This document shows, piece by piece, positions 18,944-27,712 of a stretch of DNA of 64,000 nt. This DNA is from JAWKNZ01 sp041391425 (GTDB lineage: Bacteria > Bdellovibrionota_B > Oligoflexia > Oligoflexales > JAWKNZ01). Below the pieces are notes generated by a model, which was not told the DNA's origin, searched no databases, and was given only the letters and a program-made list of their open reading frames with translations. Made by a program: the position numbers and the translations under genes. The stretch is taken from positions 391,934 through 455,933 of the forward strand of contig JAWKNZ010000002.1 of NCBI GenBank assembly GCA_041391425.1, in the 5' to 3' direction. How positions within the stretch are numbered: the first letter of the stretch is position 1; each line of letters opens with the position of its first letter.

Positions 18944-19972
18944 GTGCAAAAAATATTGATTAGATTTTTTTTGTGGTGTTTATCTTGGGTCTATATGTTG
19001 GCAGTATTTGTGCGGAAATTATCGTACAAAACTCGATTGAAAAAAACCTATCAGTTGCCAGGAATAACAATATCTGTTGGTAATATTGCTGTTGGCGGCA
19101 CAGGTAAATCTCCTATTGTAATTGAGTTGGCTCGTTATCTAATTGAACAAGGTCATAGGCCGGCAGTTTTAACGAGAGGTTACAAAAGCGGTATTAAGCC
19201 TGAAGAATTTGCTATACTAAGGAATGGTAGTATCCAAAATTCTAATTTTGGTATTCGAAATATTTATGCCGATGAGGCAATGATGCAGTCAAAGGAACTT
19301 TTTGATGTACCAATAATTATAGGTAGAAGGCGTTATCAAGCTGCAATGTGGTATTTAGATATTTGCAAGGAAAAGCCAACTCACTGGATACTTGATGATG
19401 GATTTCAACATTTGCAAGTGCAAAGATCAGTCGATATAGTTTTACTTGATGCCGTAGAGCCTCTGTCAGATGAAAAGCTTTTACCTTTAGGCCACTTGAG
19501 AGAGTCTAAAAAGGCGCTTTGCAGAGCGGACGTAATAATTTTTACGCGGTGTAAAAAATCATTTCCTTCCGATGTTATGATGGCAGAAGTGAAAAATATT
19601 TCACAAGCGCCTTTATTTTTTGTTCCATTTGAATATGGTGAATTGTCTTTAATATCGCTCGATCAATATGATGTGCTGAAGCAGAACCCGAGAGCTGAGA
19701 TTGCTGTTTTAGTCGGAGTAGCTAAACCAGATGAAGTGATAGATTACTTGGTAGCGATCGGGAAGAATATACGCCATGTGATCAAAGTTAGTGATCATCA
19801 ACGTTTTCCTCTCCTCGCTGTTAAGGAAAGAATTGCCGGGTGCTCTGCTGTTGTTACAACTGCAAAAGATTATTGGAGAGAACCAGAGATTTTTCATAAA
19901 ATTAATATTCCTACTTATATATTACCTCTGTCACTAAAAACGGCGAAATTGTGCTTTTCTTCCATTTTGTAA
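18944..19972 (+). CDS. lpxK: Tetraacyldisaccharide 4'-kinase LpxK
   Basis: 342 aa; GTG start 18944 behind GAGGG. Phosphorylates the 4' position of the lipid A disaccharide at the inner membrane. An N-terminal membrane-binding helix (FFLWCLSWVYMLAVFV) precedes ISVGNIAVGGTGKSP, the P-loop of the family. Further motifs are LTRGYKS, DEAMMQ and WILDDGFQHLQVQRSVDIVLLDA. It is the last gene of the envelope operon; its stop codon lies inside the terminator hairpin. A 178-bp gap after the exporter gene contains no ORF. Confidence 0.93.
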   Translation: MQKILIRFFLWCLSWVYMLAVFVRKLSYKTRLKKTYQLPGITISVGNIAVGGTGKSPIVIELARYLIEQGHRPAVLTRGYKSGIKPEEFAILRNGSIQNSNFGIRNIYADEAMMQSKELFDVPIIIGRRRYQAAMWYLDICKEKPTHWILDDGFQHLQVQRSVDIVLLDAVEPLSDEKLLPLGHLRESKKALCRADVIIFTRCKKSFPSDVMMAEVKNISQAPLFFVPFEYGELSLISLDQYDVLKQNPRAEIAVLVGVAKPDEVIDYLVAIGKNIRHVIKVSDHQRFPLLAVKERIAGCSAVVTTAKDYWREPEIFHKINIPTYILPLSLKTAKLCFSSIL

Positions 19973-19992
19973 AAAACAAAATGGAATTTTCT
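19960..19992 (+). terminator. Intrinsic terminator of the lpx operon
   Basis: Perfect 11-bp arms TTCCATTTTGT (19960-19970) and ACAAAATGGAA (19976-19986) with an A5 loop and a following T-rich tract. The lpxK stop codon is within the hairpin. The remaining sequence to 20275 is AT-rich with no feature seen. Confidence 0.8.
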
Positions 19993-20275
19993 TTATCTTG
20001 TTTTATTAGATGATTGTGGGTTGTCGAGCTTATGATATTACAGCTATCTATCAGATATATGATGCTAGTATACTTGCAAGGTATATTTCCTAATCCTATA
20101 ATATCTATAGGGCAAAAGAGAATTAGTATTCAGATCATATAATCCGTTAATTAAAGTTTCATTTTAGACTACCGAGTGGGTAGCTAAATAAGAGTAAACT
20201 AGAGCTGGATAATCCAGTGTGGAATGAAAAGTTTAGAAATTTGATTCTATATTAAAAGTCAGGTGGAGTTGAAGC

Positions 20276-21322
20276 ATGAATCAACAGCCAGAAGATCAAT
20301 CAGGGGTAAATAGTACGTATTCCTCTCAACCAGGGACGCAGACTAATCCATTTACTGCTGACTTGAAAGGTGAGTTTACGAGTAATTTCGGAACTAATAC
20401 AAATGCAGTATCGCAAATCTTTAAAGAAGGACAGTTTTCTCAAGGAAAGTCCAAAATCTTTATAGGTGTTGGTGCTGTTCTTGTTGTTCTCTTCGCGGCA
20501 TATTACTTCTTAATGGAAGATGGTTCCGATGATGACTTTGCAGTGTTAGATGAGCCAGCGGGGCAAGAAGATACTGCCCTTGAAGATGATACTGTCTCAG
20601 ATGCAGTTTCTGATGAAAGTGCTCCAGCTGATAAAGATGGTGAGATTGCCAATGCCGGCAGTGAAAGCGTTGATGAGGTTTCTGATTTTGGTGAATCAGA
20701 AGAGAGTGCTGTTGCGTCGCAAGGTGCAACTGATACTCAAGCTGCGGTCGCTACCTCTGAGGCTTTGCCTCCAGCAACAGATATCCCAGTGCTTGTTGGT
20801 CCTGCTAATGGTGCATCTAGATCTTATGATGAAACATCGACTCCTGCCGAATTCTCATGGGAAGGTAGTCCGGGTGGATACATTGCTTTTTCTCGTAATC
20901 GTTCTATGGAACCCATGGTTATGAAAATTAGGGTAAGTGGAAACTCTTATAAGTTTAATCATCCTTGGCCTGGAACATGGTATTGGCGTGTAGATAATGG
21001 CGCTGGTAGTAGTGAAGTTCGCTCCTTCCGTATTTCCAGTGTTGTGCGAAGAAATGTCCAGGTTTCACAACCACAGTCTGGAAGTGCATTGTCAGGAAAT
21101 GGTGGTGTGGTTTCTTGGACAGGTGATACAGGTGTTGCGCATTATCGAGTTGAATTTACCAATAGTGGTTGGGCAAATCCTACGCATCGTTTTGCTACTT
21201 CAGGCACGCAAATGACAATTCAAGGTGTGCAGCCTGGGCAATACCAAATGAGAGTGGGTGCATTTTCTGAAGTGGCTGGCCGTTGGGAATTTACTAACCC
21301 TATGTCGGTGACGGTACAATAA
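20276..21322 (+). CDS. Single-pass membrane protein with FN3-like repeats
   Basis: 348 aa, SD GGTGGAG. A cytoplasmic N-terminus of about 60 residues (Gln/Ser/Thr-rich) is followed by one transmembrane helix at about 62-79 (IFIGVGAVLVVLFAAYYFL), then an acidic low-complexity linker (about 80-160, Asp/Glu/Ser). Two beta-sandwich repeats follow at about 168-258 and 262-348, each with a PANG/PQSG opening, a central Trp (FSWEG, VSWTG) and a closing YWRVDN/YQMRVG. These resemble fibronectin-III or FecR-associated extracytoplasmic domains. It is monocistronic with its own terminator. Partner unknown; possibly an envelope scaffold. Confidence 0.7.
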   Translation: MNQQPEDQSGVNSTYSSQPGTQTNPFTADLKGEFTSNFGTNTNAVSQIFKEGQFSQGKSKIFIGVGAVLVVLFAAYYFLMEDGSDDDFAVLDEPAGQEDTALEDDTVSDAVSDESAPADKDGEIANAGSESVDEVSDFGESEESAVASQGATDTQAAVATSEALPPATDIPVLVGPANGASRSYDETSTPAEFSWEGSPGGYIAFSRNRSMEPMVMKIRVSGNSYKFNHPWPGTWYWRVDNGAGSSEVRSFRISSVVRRNVQVSQPQSGSALSGNGGVVSWTGDTGVAHYRVEFTNSGWANPTHRFATSGTQMTIQGVQPGQYQMRVGAFSEVAGRWEFTNPMSVTVQ

Positions 21323-21391
21323 GTAAGTTGATGTTTTAGTGCGTAATTTTTAAAAAATTCTGATATATAAGATGTCAGTTTTTTTTCATTG

Positions 21392-21428
21392 AAAAACCTC
21401 ATTATGAAGCCATAATGAGGTTTTTATT
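21392..21428. terminator. Intrinsic terminator, bidirectional form
   Basis: Arms 21392-21406 and 21411-21425 pair perfectly (AAAAACCTCATTATG with its complement), with an AAGC loop and T-run. Ends the FN3-like gene. Confidence 0.88.
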
Positions 21429-21623
21429 ATGCTCCTCATGTTATTAGAATCGTAAGTGTGCTCTAAAAATTAAATCTTAAACGGTTTAGTATTATATCTC
21501 TTGATATATTTCTCGCATAATTCCTATCGAAAATTATTTCCTTAAAAATCTACGATATAAGTAGGATAACTTACTCAGTTTGAGTATAGTTAAAGTATAA
21601 AAAAATGATACAATAGGTCAAAA

Positions 21624-22196
21624 ATGAGCATTGAAGGTAAAGCTAGCTTGCGAAGAAAAGCAATGAGGGATCGACTTGCGCTGAGCCTGGCTGAATGTTT
21701 GGCAAAAAGCAAGATACATGTAGAACTTTTAAGTGAAAAACTCCCGAATTTTTTATTTCATTCAATTTTCTTATATTTTCCTTTTAAGAATGAGCCTGAT
21801 CTATTAACTTTGATGGAGAGGTTTCCTCATATTGATTTTTCTTTTCCGGTTGTCGAGAATCAGGGCGGAGATTTAGAGTTTTTTTTATGGAAAAAAGGAG
21901 AGTCTATTTCTGTTAATCGCTGGGGAATTAAGGAGCCAGTTCTGGTATCCAATTCTATTCCATCAGTCGCAGATGATAAAACTCTGATTATTGTACCTGG
22001 ATTATGTATGGATAGGGCAGGGGATAGATTGGGTTATGGAGGCGGTTATTATGATCGTTTTTTAAATTCACATCCAGATAGTCTAACTTTAGGTGTGTGT
22101 CAATCTGAGTTTTTATTCGAATGCTTGCCTCGTGACCCTTGGGATCAAAAATTGAAATTTATTTGTACTGAAAATGATTTTATTACAATCTTGTAA
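21624..22196 (+). CDS. fthC: 5-formyltetrahydrofolate cyclo-ligase
   Basis: 190 aa cytoplasmic enzyme that converts 5-formyl-THF and ATP to 5,10-methenyl-THF. Conserved elements: N-terminal RRKAMRDRLALS (ATP-binding Arg/Lys), FPFKNEPD in the middle and GLCMDRAGDRLGYGGGYYDRFL (phosphate/Mg site) near the C-terminus, all intact. ATG 21624 with AGGT upstream. In many proteobacteria this gene (ygfA) neighbours the 6S RNA gene; here a probable small RNA lies just downstream on the other strand. Confidence 0.92.
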   Translation: MSIEGKASLRRKAMRDRLALSLAECLAKSKIHVELLSEKLPNFLFHSIFLYFPFKNEPDLLTLMERFPHIDFSFPVVENQGGDLEFFLWKKGESISVNRWGIKEPVLVSNSIPSVADDKTLIIVPGLCMDRAGDRLGYGGGYYDRFLNSHPDSLTLGVCQSEFLFECLPRDPWDQKLKFICTENDFITIL

Positions 22197-22285
22197 TGAG
22201 AAAAAATTAGGATATTGAGACTGATAAGCTCCCGTAAAAAATATACAAAATAGTTTTGTGAAAAGTTGATTTGAGTACGAGTACA

Positions 22286-22320
22286 TAAAAAAGAAGCCTT
22301 CGAGATTCTCGAAGGCTTCT
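22286..22320 (-). terminator. Intrinsic terminator facing left
   Basis: Arms 22292-22303 and 22309-22320 (AGAAGCCTTCGA and its complement, 12 bp perfect). The A-run at 22286-22291 is the U-tract when read on the minus strand. The plus-strand side has no T-run, so it does not mainly serve fthC. Confidence 0.85.
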
Positions 22321-22457
22321 AAATAGGGGAGAATAATGCGATGATTTTAGGATTATAAAGGCCATTTAACTCAAGGACGCTGTTAGTATTTCAACTGCAA
22401 GCGAACAGCCCTTTTAACCCGCTCTACCTAAAGTATAAATGAGTATAAATTAGAGAA
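22286..22457 (-). ncRNA. Candidate small structured RNA with own promoter and terminator
   Basis: On the minus strand a promoter (22464-22491) leads into about 170 nt that end at a strong hairpin plus T-run. No ORF is present. Inside, GGGTTAAAAGGGC pairs with GCCTTTATAATCC (12 of 13 positions counting G-U), TTTAGG can pair with CCTAAA, and CTGTT pairs with AACAG, giving a long irregular rod. Length and position next to fthC recall 6S RNA (ssrS-ygfA linkage), but I cannot match the 6S consensus by eye. Other ncRNA types are possible. Confidence 0.5.
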
Positions 22458-22463
22458 GTATAA

Positions 22464-22491
22464 GTATTATTAACATTTTGCACTTTCACAA
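22464..22491 (-). promoter_or_regulatory. Putative minus-strand promoter of the small RNA
   Basis: Read on the minus strand: TTGTGA (22486-22491), a 16-bp spacer and TAATAC (22464-22469). It points away from the SLC12-like gene and toward the terminator at 22286-22320. Confidence 0.45.
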
Positions 22492-22530
22492 AAAAAATCT
22501 GTTAAAACGTGTTGATATAGTGAGGAAGTA

Positions 22531-24732
22531 ATGAAGAAATTTGGGACCTTCAAGGGAGTTTTTATTCCGAGTGTTCTTACTATTCTTGGAGTAATAATGT
22601 ATCTGCGTATGGGGTGGGTTTTAGGAAATGTAGGGTTATTTGGATCTCTTATAATTGTTACCCTTGCCAGTGCTATTACTTTTTTAACAGGGCTTTCTAT
22701 TTCTGCAACTTCTACAAATATGAAGGTAAAAGGAGGTGGTGCCTATTATATGATTTCTCGCTCGTTTGGAGTGGAGGCAGGTGCAGCTGTCGGTATTCCT
22801 TTATACTTTGCACAGGCAATTGGTATAGCATTTTATCTTGCAGGATTTGCAGAATCGTTGCATGCTTTTTTTCCTGATTTTCCAAGCTATATTATTAGCA
22901 TATGCGGGCTTATTATATTAACAGGCTTGGCTATTTTTTCAGCTGATGTAGCCTTAAAGACTCAATTTTTTGTTTTTATCATTATCTTGCTTTCGCTCGT
23001 ATCATTTTTTTTAGGATCGCCACTTTCAGAAACAGCGGCGGAGCCATCGTTAACTGTGGTTGTTGAACAAGCTGGTTTTTGGGCTGTATTTGCTGTGTTT
23101 TTTCCTGCTGTGACAGGTATCGAGGCAGGACTATCAATGTCTGGAGATCTTAAAGATCCAGCAAAATCATTGCCTAGAGGGACGTTGGCTGCTGTTTTAT
23201 TTGGTTACTGTATATACTTAGCTATTCCTGTTTTCTTATCTATATTTGTATCAGAACCATCGCTATTACTTGCTAAGCCTATGATTATGAAGGAAGTGGC
23301 ATATATTGGACAATTTGTTGTTCTAGGGCTTTGGGGAGCAACGCTTTCTAGTGCTTTAGGTGCAATTTTAGGCGCTCCTAGAACTTTACAAGCATTAGCG
23401 CGAGATAGTGTTATTTGGTCAAAGTTTGGTGAGGGGTATGGGGCAGAAGATGCTCCGAGAATTGCTACAGGCATAACTTTTTTTGTTGCACTTGGAGGGA
23501 TTTTATTAGGAGATTTAAATGTTATTGCGCCAATACTTTCGATGTTTTTTCTAACTTCATATGGGGTGTTAAACCTTTCTGCCGCAGTCGAAGGTATGAT
23601 AGCAAACCCCTCTTGGCGACCAAAGCTTAAGTTTCCTTGGGTCTTATCCTTAATCGGGGGAGTCTTTTGTTTTGCTGTTATGTTTATGATAAATCCTGGT
23701 GCGACGATGATATCCATGTGTTTAACTTTTCTTGTTTACTATTTTATGCAAAAAAGAAAGTTAACCGCCCGCTGGGACGATATGCGTAGAGGAATCCTTA
23801 TATACCTAGCAAGGCTTTCTATCTCAAAATTAGCAAACCTGAGAGAGAACAGCAAATCTTGGCGTCCTAATTTACTGGTTTTGAGTGGTGCTCCGACCAA
23901 GCGTTGGTATTTGATTGAACTTGCAGATGCTATAACCCATGGTAAAGGGTTTATGACTATTGCTACTATTCTACCAACTGGGTCGGCTGTGATAAACCGA
24001 ATCAATGAGATGCAAAAGGCTATTGAAGAATTTTTAAAGAAGAATAATATTCCATCGCTAGTAAGGATTTCTGTAGCTGATACTGTTAACTCAGGAGTGC
24101 AGTCATTAGTTCGGGATTACGGACTAGGTCCCATATACCCGAATACAATTATTTTAGGTGAAACTGAGCAGGAAGAAAATTTTAATGAGTTTGCGGAGAT
24201 GCTTATTACGATATATCAAGCAGGGCGAAATATTGTCGTAATTCGTGAAAGCGGTTTGCCTTTGGTACAGCATAGAATAAAACGGATCGATGTTTGGTGG
24301 GGAAGAGAACGGCGTAATGCTGGTTTGAGTTTAGCGTTGGGATATATGTTGCAAAGTAGTCCGGAGTGGGAAGGATCTAGGTTAGCTTTGAAATCAGTGA
24401 CTACAACGGAAAGTGAGAATATTGCTGCACAGGAAATATTGGATAATTACTTAGCTGAAGGACGTCTTGAGGCCGATGCAAATACCTACAGTGCAGAAGC
24501 TAATCGCCAAAGTGTATTTAACAAGATTAGAAGTGTATCTAAAGATGCACAGTTAGTTTTTATCGGTATGCGCCCCCCTAATCTGGATGAGTACAGAGAA
24601 AATCCGGAGAAAGCTATTAAAGAATATGAGCTTTATTATAAAGAGTTATTGGATGTGACAAGGCAGTTTCCCGCGTGTGCAATAGTCATAGCAGCAGAAG
24701 ATATTGATTTTCATAAAATCTTTTCTGCATAG
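22531..24732 (+). CDS. SLC12/cation-chloride cotransporter-like permease
   Basis: 733 aa; SD GAGGAAG. N-terminal about 400 residues form roughly 12 helices of the amino acid-polyamine-cation (APC) fold. The opening FGTFKGVFIPSVLTILGVIMYLRMGWVLG and VKGGGAYYMISRSFG are typical of Na-K-Cl/K-Cl cotransporters and their bacterial relatives. A cytoplasmic domain from about 430 (NLLVLSGAPTKRWYLIELAD) matches the SLC12 C-terminal domain. The likely role is ion-coupled chloride or amino-acid transport at the inner membrane; the substrate cannot be told. It is monocistronic. Confidence 0.8.
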   Translation: MKKFGTFKGVFIPSVLTILGVIMYLRMGWVLGNVGLFGSLIIVTLASAITFLTGLSISATSTNMKVKGGGAYYMISRSFGVEAGAAVGIPLYFAQAIGIAFYLAGFAESLHAFFPDFPSYIISICGLIILTGLAIFSADVALKTQFFVFIIILLSLVSFFLGSPLSETAAEPSLTVVVEQAGFWAVFAVFFPAVTGIEAGLSMSGDLKDPAKSLPRGTLAAVLFGYCIYLAIPVFLSIFVSEPSLLLAKPMIMKEVAYIGQFVVLGLWGATLSSALGAILGAPRTLQALARDSVIWSKFGEGYGAEDAPRIATGITFFVALGGILLGDLNVIAPILSMFFLTSYGVLNLSAAVEGMIANPSWRPKLKFPWVLSLIGGVFCFAVMFMINPGATMISMCLTFLVYYFMQKRKLTARWDDMRRGILIYLARLSISKLANLRENSKSWRPNLLVLSGAPTKRWYLIELADAITHGKGFMTIATILPTGSAVINRINEMQKAIEEFLKKNNIPSLVRISVADTVNSGVQSLVRDYGLGPIYPNTIILGETEQEENFNEFAEMLITIYQAGRNIVVIRESGLPLVQHRIKRIDVWWGRERRNAGLSLALGYMLQSSPEWEGSRLALKSVTTTESENIAAQEILDNYLAEGRLEADANTYSAEANRQSVFNKIRSVSKDAQLVFIGMRPPNLDEYRENPEKAIKEYELYYKELLDVTRQFPACAIVIAAEDIDFHKIFSA

Positions 24733-24751
24733 ACACATCTATACAGAAAAC

Positions 24752-24824
24752 AATTGCGCCTGGCGTGGATAGGGTGAAGAAAAAAAGATGCGCTATATAA
24801 AGAATACTTCACCCTGTCGCAATT
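24752..24824. repeat. Double-stem inverted repeat downstream of the transporter gene
   Basis: Outer arms AATTGCG (24752-24758) and CGCAATT (24818-24824) enclose inner arms AGGGTGAAG (24771-24779) and CTTCACCCT (24807-24815). All pairs are perfect. There is no good T-tract, so it may be a 3' UTR structure or a small mobile-element relic. The rest of 24825-25124 shows nothing recognisable. Confidence 0.5.
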
Positions 24825-25124
24825 CAGGTATTTTGTCTTTGATCTTATAAAAATTGCAGATGCCTAAAATATTTGCTCTTTTTGTGGTTTGATAACAGGA
24901 CTCATTTGTGCAAACATGGATCGCCTTTTCATCAAATAAAGGCTGAGGGCTAACGGCGGGATTTTTGATTGTTTTACGTACAGATTTTGACTATGCAAGG
25001 AGGAGAGTAACTTCTGAGTGTAGGCCATTGGAGGCTGCGCTATAGTGTATATTGTGTAGTTGTTACAGGTTGCACCCATCTTAATGTATAGTGTTGGATT
25101 AATATTTTTTGGAGAACATTGGCT

Positions 25125-26420
25125 ATGAATAGAGAGACTTCTGCTATGTTGTTTGCGCGAGCAAAAAAGCTTATGCCTGGCGGAGTCAGCTCGCCCGTTC
25201 GAGCTTTTAAGTCGGTTGGCGGTGATCCTGTTTTTATAAAAAAAGCTAATGGATCATATATATGGGATGAAGATGATAATCGTTATATTGATTATGTTGG
25301 CAGTTGGGGACCTGCAATTTTAGGGCATTGTCACTCAGAAGTTTTAGGCGCTGTAGTCGAGGTAGCCCAAAATGGATTTAGCTTTGGAGCACCGACTCGA
25401 AATGAATCGAAATTAGCTGAAAAAATCATTGAAGCTTTACCAGCCATGGAAATGATTCGGTTTGTTTCTAGTGGCACCGAGGCTTGCATGTCTGCAATTC
25501 GTTTGGCTCGAGGGTATACCAAAAGAGATTATATCGTTAAGTTTACCGGCAATTATCATGGCCATGGTGATATGCTATTAGCTAAAGCTGGGTCTGGGGT
25601 GGCTACTTTTGGCTTACCCGATAGCCCAGGGGTTCCCAAAGGTGCAGTTGAGCATACATTATGTTGCCCTTACAATGACATCAAAGCGATAGAGGAGCTT
25701 TTTCGTAAATACCCAGAGCAGATAGCTGCTGTTATTTTAGAGCCTATAGTTGGCAATGCCGGTTTTATCCGTCCGGGAGCGGAATTTTTGCCAAACCTTA
25801 GGGAGCTTACTACTCAGTCTGGGGCTCTTTTAATTATGGATGAAGTTATGACTGGCTTTAGGGCTGCCTGGGGTGGTGTTCAGGTAAATTTGAACATAAA
25901 GCCAGACTTGACCACCTTGGGTAAAGTTATCGGTGGTGGGATGCCTTTAGCAGCATATGGTGGCCGTTCTGATATTATGCAACTTATTGCTCCTTCTGGG
26001 CCTGTTTATCAGGCTGGAACCCTTTCTGGAAATCCATTAGCGACGGCCTGCGGTTTAAAAACTCTTGAACTTTTGCAGAAGTCTGGTAACTATCAGAGTT
26101 TAGCAAACCTTTGTAAGAAATTAATGAATGGTTTTAACGGGTTAGCAGAAAAATACAGAATTCCCTTTATTAGTGATTGGGAAGGTGGCATGTTTGGCTT
26201 CTTTTTCTGCGATTCGCCTATAAAAAGGTATGAAGATACCAATAATATGAATATCGAAATTTTTAGGCGGTTTCATCGCGGGATGTTGGACAAGGGGTTT
26301 TATTTTGCTCCTTCTGCGTACGAAGCTGGATTTGTTTCGCTTGCTCATAGTATGCAAGATATTCAAGCAACTATCGATGCTGCAGATGAGGTGTTTCAAG
26401 AATTGGCGGATAGCTTATGA
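25125..26420 (+). CDS. hemL: Glutamate-1-semialdehyde 2,1-aminomutase
   Basis: About 431 aa PLP enzyme making 5-aminolevulinate in the C5 heme pathway. ATG 25125 with GGAG 10 bp upstream (the TTG at 25119 is too close). Motifs: MPGGVSSPVRAFKSVGGDP, SSGTEACMSAIRLARGYT, NYHGHGDM, MDEVMTGFR (PLP-contact Asp) and TLGKVIGGGMPLAAYGG with the PLP lysine, then AGTLSGNPLA. Intact full length. Its stop overlaps the start of mqnA (ATGA). Confidence 0.96.
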   Translation: MNRETSAMLFARAKKLMPGGVSSPVRAFKSVGGDPVFIKKANGSYIWDEDDNRYIDYVGSWGPAILGHCHSEVLGAVVEVAQNGFSFGAPTRNESKLAEKIIEALPAMEMIRFVSSGTEACMSAIRLARGYTKRDYIVKFTGNYHGHGDMLLAKAGSGVATFGLPDSPGVPKGAVEHTLCCPYNDIKAIEELFRKYPEQIAAVILEPIVGNAGFIRPGAEFLPNLRELTTQSGALLIMDEVMTGFRAAWGGVQVNLNIKPDLTTLGKVIGGGMPLAAYGGRSDIMQLIAPSGPVYQAGTLSGNPLATACGLKTLELLQKSGNYQSLANLCKKLMNGFNGLAEKYRIPFISDWEGGMFGFFFCDSPIKRYEDTNNMNIEIFRRFHRGMLDKGFYFAPSAYEAGFVSLAHSMQDIQATIDAADEVFQELADSL

Positions 26421-27439
26421 GCCATGTAAATGCTAAACCTAGTGTAGATCGTATTCTTTTAGGATGGATTCCTTATTGGAATATGTTGCCCTTTTATAGG
26501 GAGCTTTCACGCAATGGTGAAAATATCCAATTTGTGACGGGTTCACCAGTACAAATAAATTCTCATTTAAAAGAAGGAAAGGTTAAAATAGCCCCTTCTT
26601 CAAGTGTATGCCTACTTACTGATGCTCGTTCGGAAATCGCAGTTCCTTATGGAGTTTCCTGTGATGGGCCAGTTCAAAGTGTCTATATAGGTTTTCAGCA
26701 TGAGCATGAAGAAGTTTTTGCTTATATAGAAAGCCGACTATTACAGATTAGGGGTCTTTACCGACAAGCGCACCAAATGCATGGTTTTGATGTACGTAAG
26801 ATTTCACAATTTATGTGGGAAGCCGCCAGTATTTTACCTAAACCTGCATGTGAATTGATACCGACGATTTGCATGAGCAAATCCTCAGCTTCGAGTGTGA
26901 TTTTAGCAAAAATATTGTATAAATTATGCTTTGGAGATAATGCTTTTACGCAATTGTGTGAGCGTGATTCTTCGATAGGAAACTTATCAATACGTGCGCC
27001 ATTGGAAGTGGTTATTGGAGACGAAGCTTTGATGCGTAAGACAAGCTTTTATAAAATATTGGATTTGGGGGAGGCCTGGAAGCTTGTCACAGATTTACCT
27101 TTTGTTTTTTCTATCTGGCAATGCCATGGTGAGTTTTTAAATGGTTGGAGGCGACGCATTTGTAAATGCGGTGAATTAGCCTCTGCAAAAATGAAAGTCG
27201 AGCCGACATCTTATTTTCCTGACTCTTTGCCTGTAGATGAAAATGGTCGCCCGATCAATTTAGCTTCGTATTGGGCGAATATAAATTATAAATTAGGGCC
27301 TAAAGAATTTAAGGGATTATCCTTATTTTTGTCGTTAGCCAGAGATTTAAAGCCACAGCTTGCAAGTCAGGTTGATTTGGTAAAGTTACTTCGTTGGCAA
27401 GACTTTGGGATCAATGGCAATATACCTCGTATCGTGTAG
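26417..27439 (+). CDS. mqnA: Chorismate dehydratase of the futalosine menaquinone pathway (MqnA-like)
   Basis: 340 aa. MqnA turns chorismate into 3-[(1-carboxyvinyl)oxy]benzoate, the first step of futalosine-route menaquinone synthesis. Family marks: GWIPYWNMLPFYREL at the N-terminus, VTGSPVQINSHLKEGKVKIAPSSSVCLL, and LEVVIGDEALM...LDLGEAWKLVTDLPFVFSIWQC in the second lobe. It is longer than the typical 270-290 aa because of an extra segment at about residues 100-150. ATGA overlap with hemL implies translational coupling. The identification rests on motif pattern; the related MqnD family is less likely. Confidence 0.8.
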   Translation: MSHVNAKPSVDRILLGWIPYWNMLPFYRELSRNGENIQFVTGSPVQINSHLKEGKVKIAPSSSVCLLTDARSEIAVPYGVSCDGPVQSVYIGFQHEHEEVFAYIESRLLQIRGLYRQAHQMHGFDVRKISQFMWEAASILPKPACELIPTICMSKSSASSVILAKILYKLCFGDNAFTQLCERDSSIGNLSIRAPLEVVIGDEALMRKTSFYKILDLGEAWKLVTDLPFVFSIWQCHGEFLNGWRRRICKCGELASAKMKVEPTSYFPDSLPVDENGRPINLASYWANINYKLGPKEFKGLSLFLSLARDLKPQLASQVDLVKLLRWQDFGINGNIPRIV

Positions 27440-27509
27440 AAATATAAATCTGAGCTAGATGATACTATCATAAAATAACTTAAAATCTTTAGGACACTCC
27501 TTTTCTATT

Positions 27510-27630
27510 TGTAACTATTCAGCGTATCTTTTCCCTTCAATATGTCGTTTGATACATCGTCATCCATATGAGGATGACGGGCAGTCAAGGCTTTGAATCG
27601 AGCAGATAAAAAATACTCTGAATGGTTACA
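27510..27630. repeat. MITE-like element, copy 1
   Basis: 121 bp, nearly identical (three differences seen) to 35301-35421. Terminal inverted repeats are about 18 bp, starting TGTAACTATTCAGCGTAT; the right end has two mismatches to the left. The centre has a perfect hairpin GTCATCC/GGATGAC. No coding capacity and no target duplication evident at this copy. Confidence 0.85.
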
Positions 27631-27712
27631 TGGGATGATGAATGCCTTCAAGTGTGCTGTTGTGTGATAGACATTGTTATTCTCAATAAAGAGTGCTGGA
27701 TTATTTTACAAC

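Noticed and set aside
20460..20924. Long alternative frames (89 and 124 codons) inside the FN3-like gene
   Set aside because: Low-complexity Leu/Gln/His products typical of antisense or shifted reading of an Asp/Ala/Ser-rich linker.
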